Under the pieces are notes generated by a model, which was not told the origin of the DNA, did no database searches, and saw only the letters and a program-made list of their open reading frames with translations. The position numbers were made by a program, and so were the translations under genes. This document shows, piece by piece, positions 33,126-33,209 of a stretch of 33,209 nt of DNA. Within the stretch, counting starts at the first letter, position 1. Each line of letters begins with the position of its first letter. This DNA is from Syntrophorhabdaceae bacterium (GTDB lineage Bacteria; Desulfobacterota; Syntrophorhabdia; Syntrophorhabdales; Syntrophorhabdaceae). The stretch spans positions 1 through 33,209 of the forward strand of contig JAGOOA010000027.1 of NCBI GenBank assembly GCA_017992765.1, in the 5' to 3' direction.

Positions 33126-33209
33126 AAAAACCTCCTTACATTAGGTCAGTAAATTTTACTCTATATCTTTAATAAGCATCCTTCTCGTTCGTTATTGCAT
33201 CGAACACCT

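Overview
This 33.2-kb window looks chromosomal and comes from a strictly anaerobic bacterium. I infer a lineage near the former Deltaproteobacteria (Desulfobacterota or Syntrophorhabdus-like), but no rRNA or other decisive marker is present. The pointers are an oxygen-sensitive class III ribonucleotide reductase, a selenocysteine-containing formate dehydrogenase, a phenylacetate-CoA-ligase-type enzyme, a sigma-54 promoter, GatCA-type tRNA amidation and moderate GC content. Many gaps between genes are filled with short 'word' repeats.

Layout. 1-5025: the end of a LytTR response regulator, a repeat-rich gap, a small unknown protein, a GT4 glycosyltransferase, a secreted protein that runs antisense into ogt, a metallo-beta-lactamase-fold hydrolase, and a gap holding a 152-bp inverted-repeat element. 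5026-7138 (minus): an operon of inositol-monophosphatase-family enzyme, V4R ligand-binding protein and soluble histidine kinase. 7318-12717 (plus): fdhA, whose internal UGA is read as selenocysteine and is followed by a visible SECIS hairpin, then an FmdE-like protein, an unknown protein, a Nudix hydrolase and a GalT-like protein with its own promoter.

12718-16271 (plus): a promoter with two NrdR-type boxes drives nrdD, a glutaredoxin-like gene and nrdG. rpoD (minus, 16340-17854) has a terminator-like hairpin in its own leader. 18112-26445 (plus): dgt, valS, a DUF294 nucleotidyltransferase, a stand-alone CBS-pair protein, gatC, gatA and a family-4 uracil-DNA glycosylase. 26462-33125 (all minus): an MFS transporter, a FecR/DUF6600-type secreted protein behind a sigma-54 promoter with an upstream inverted repeat, an aromatic-acid-type MFS transporter and a PaaK-like ligase.

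The genes suggest anaerobic dNTP supply and hygiene (nrdD/redoxin/nrdG, dgt, Nudix, uracil-DNA glycosylase, ogt), formate metabolism, translation (valS, gatCA) and uptake plus CoA activation of an organic, probably aromatic, acid. No single dramatic new system stands out. The most unusual signals are the dispersed word repeats (one of which has become the NrdG C-terminus), the 152-bp inverted-repeat element, the helically phased array before fdhA, the rpoD leader hairpin and the sigma-54 control of the DUF6600-type gene.
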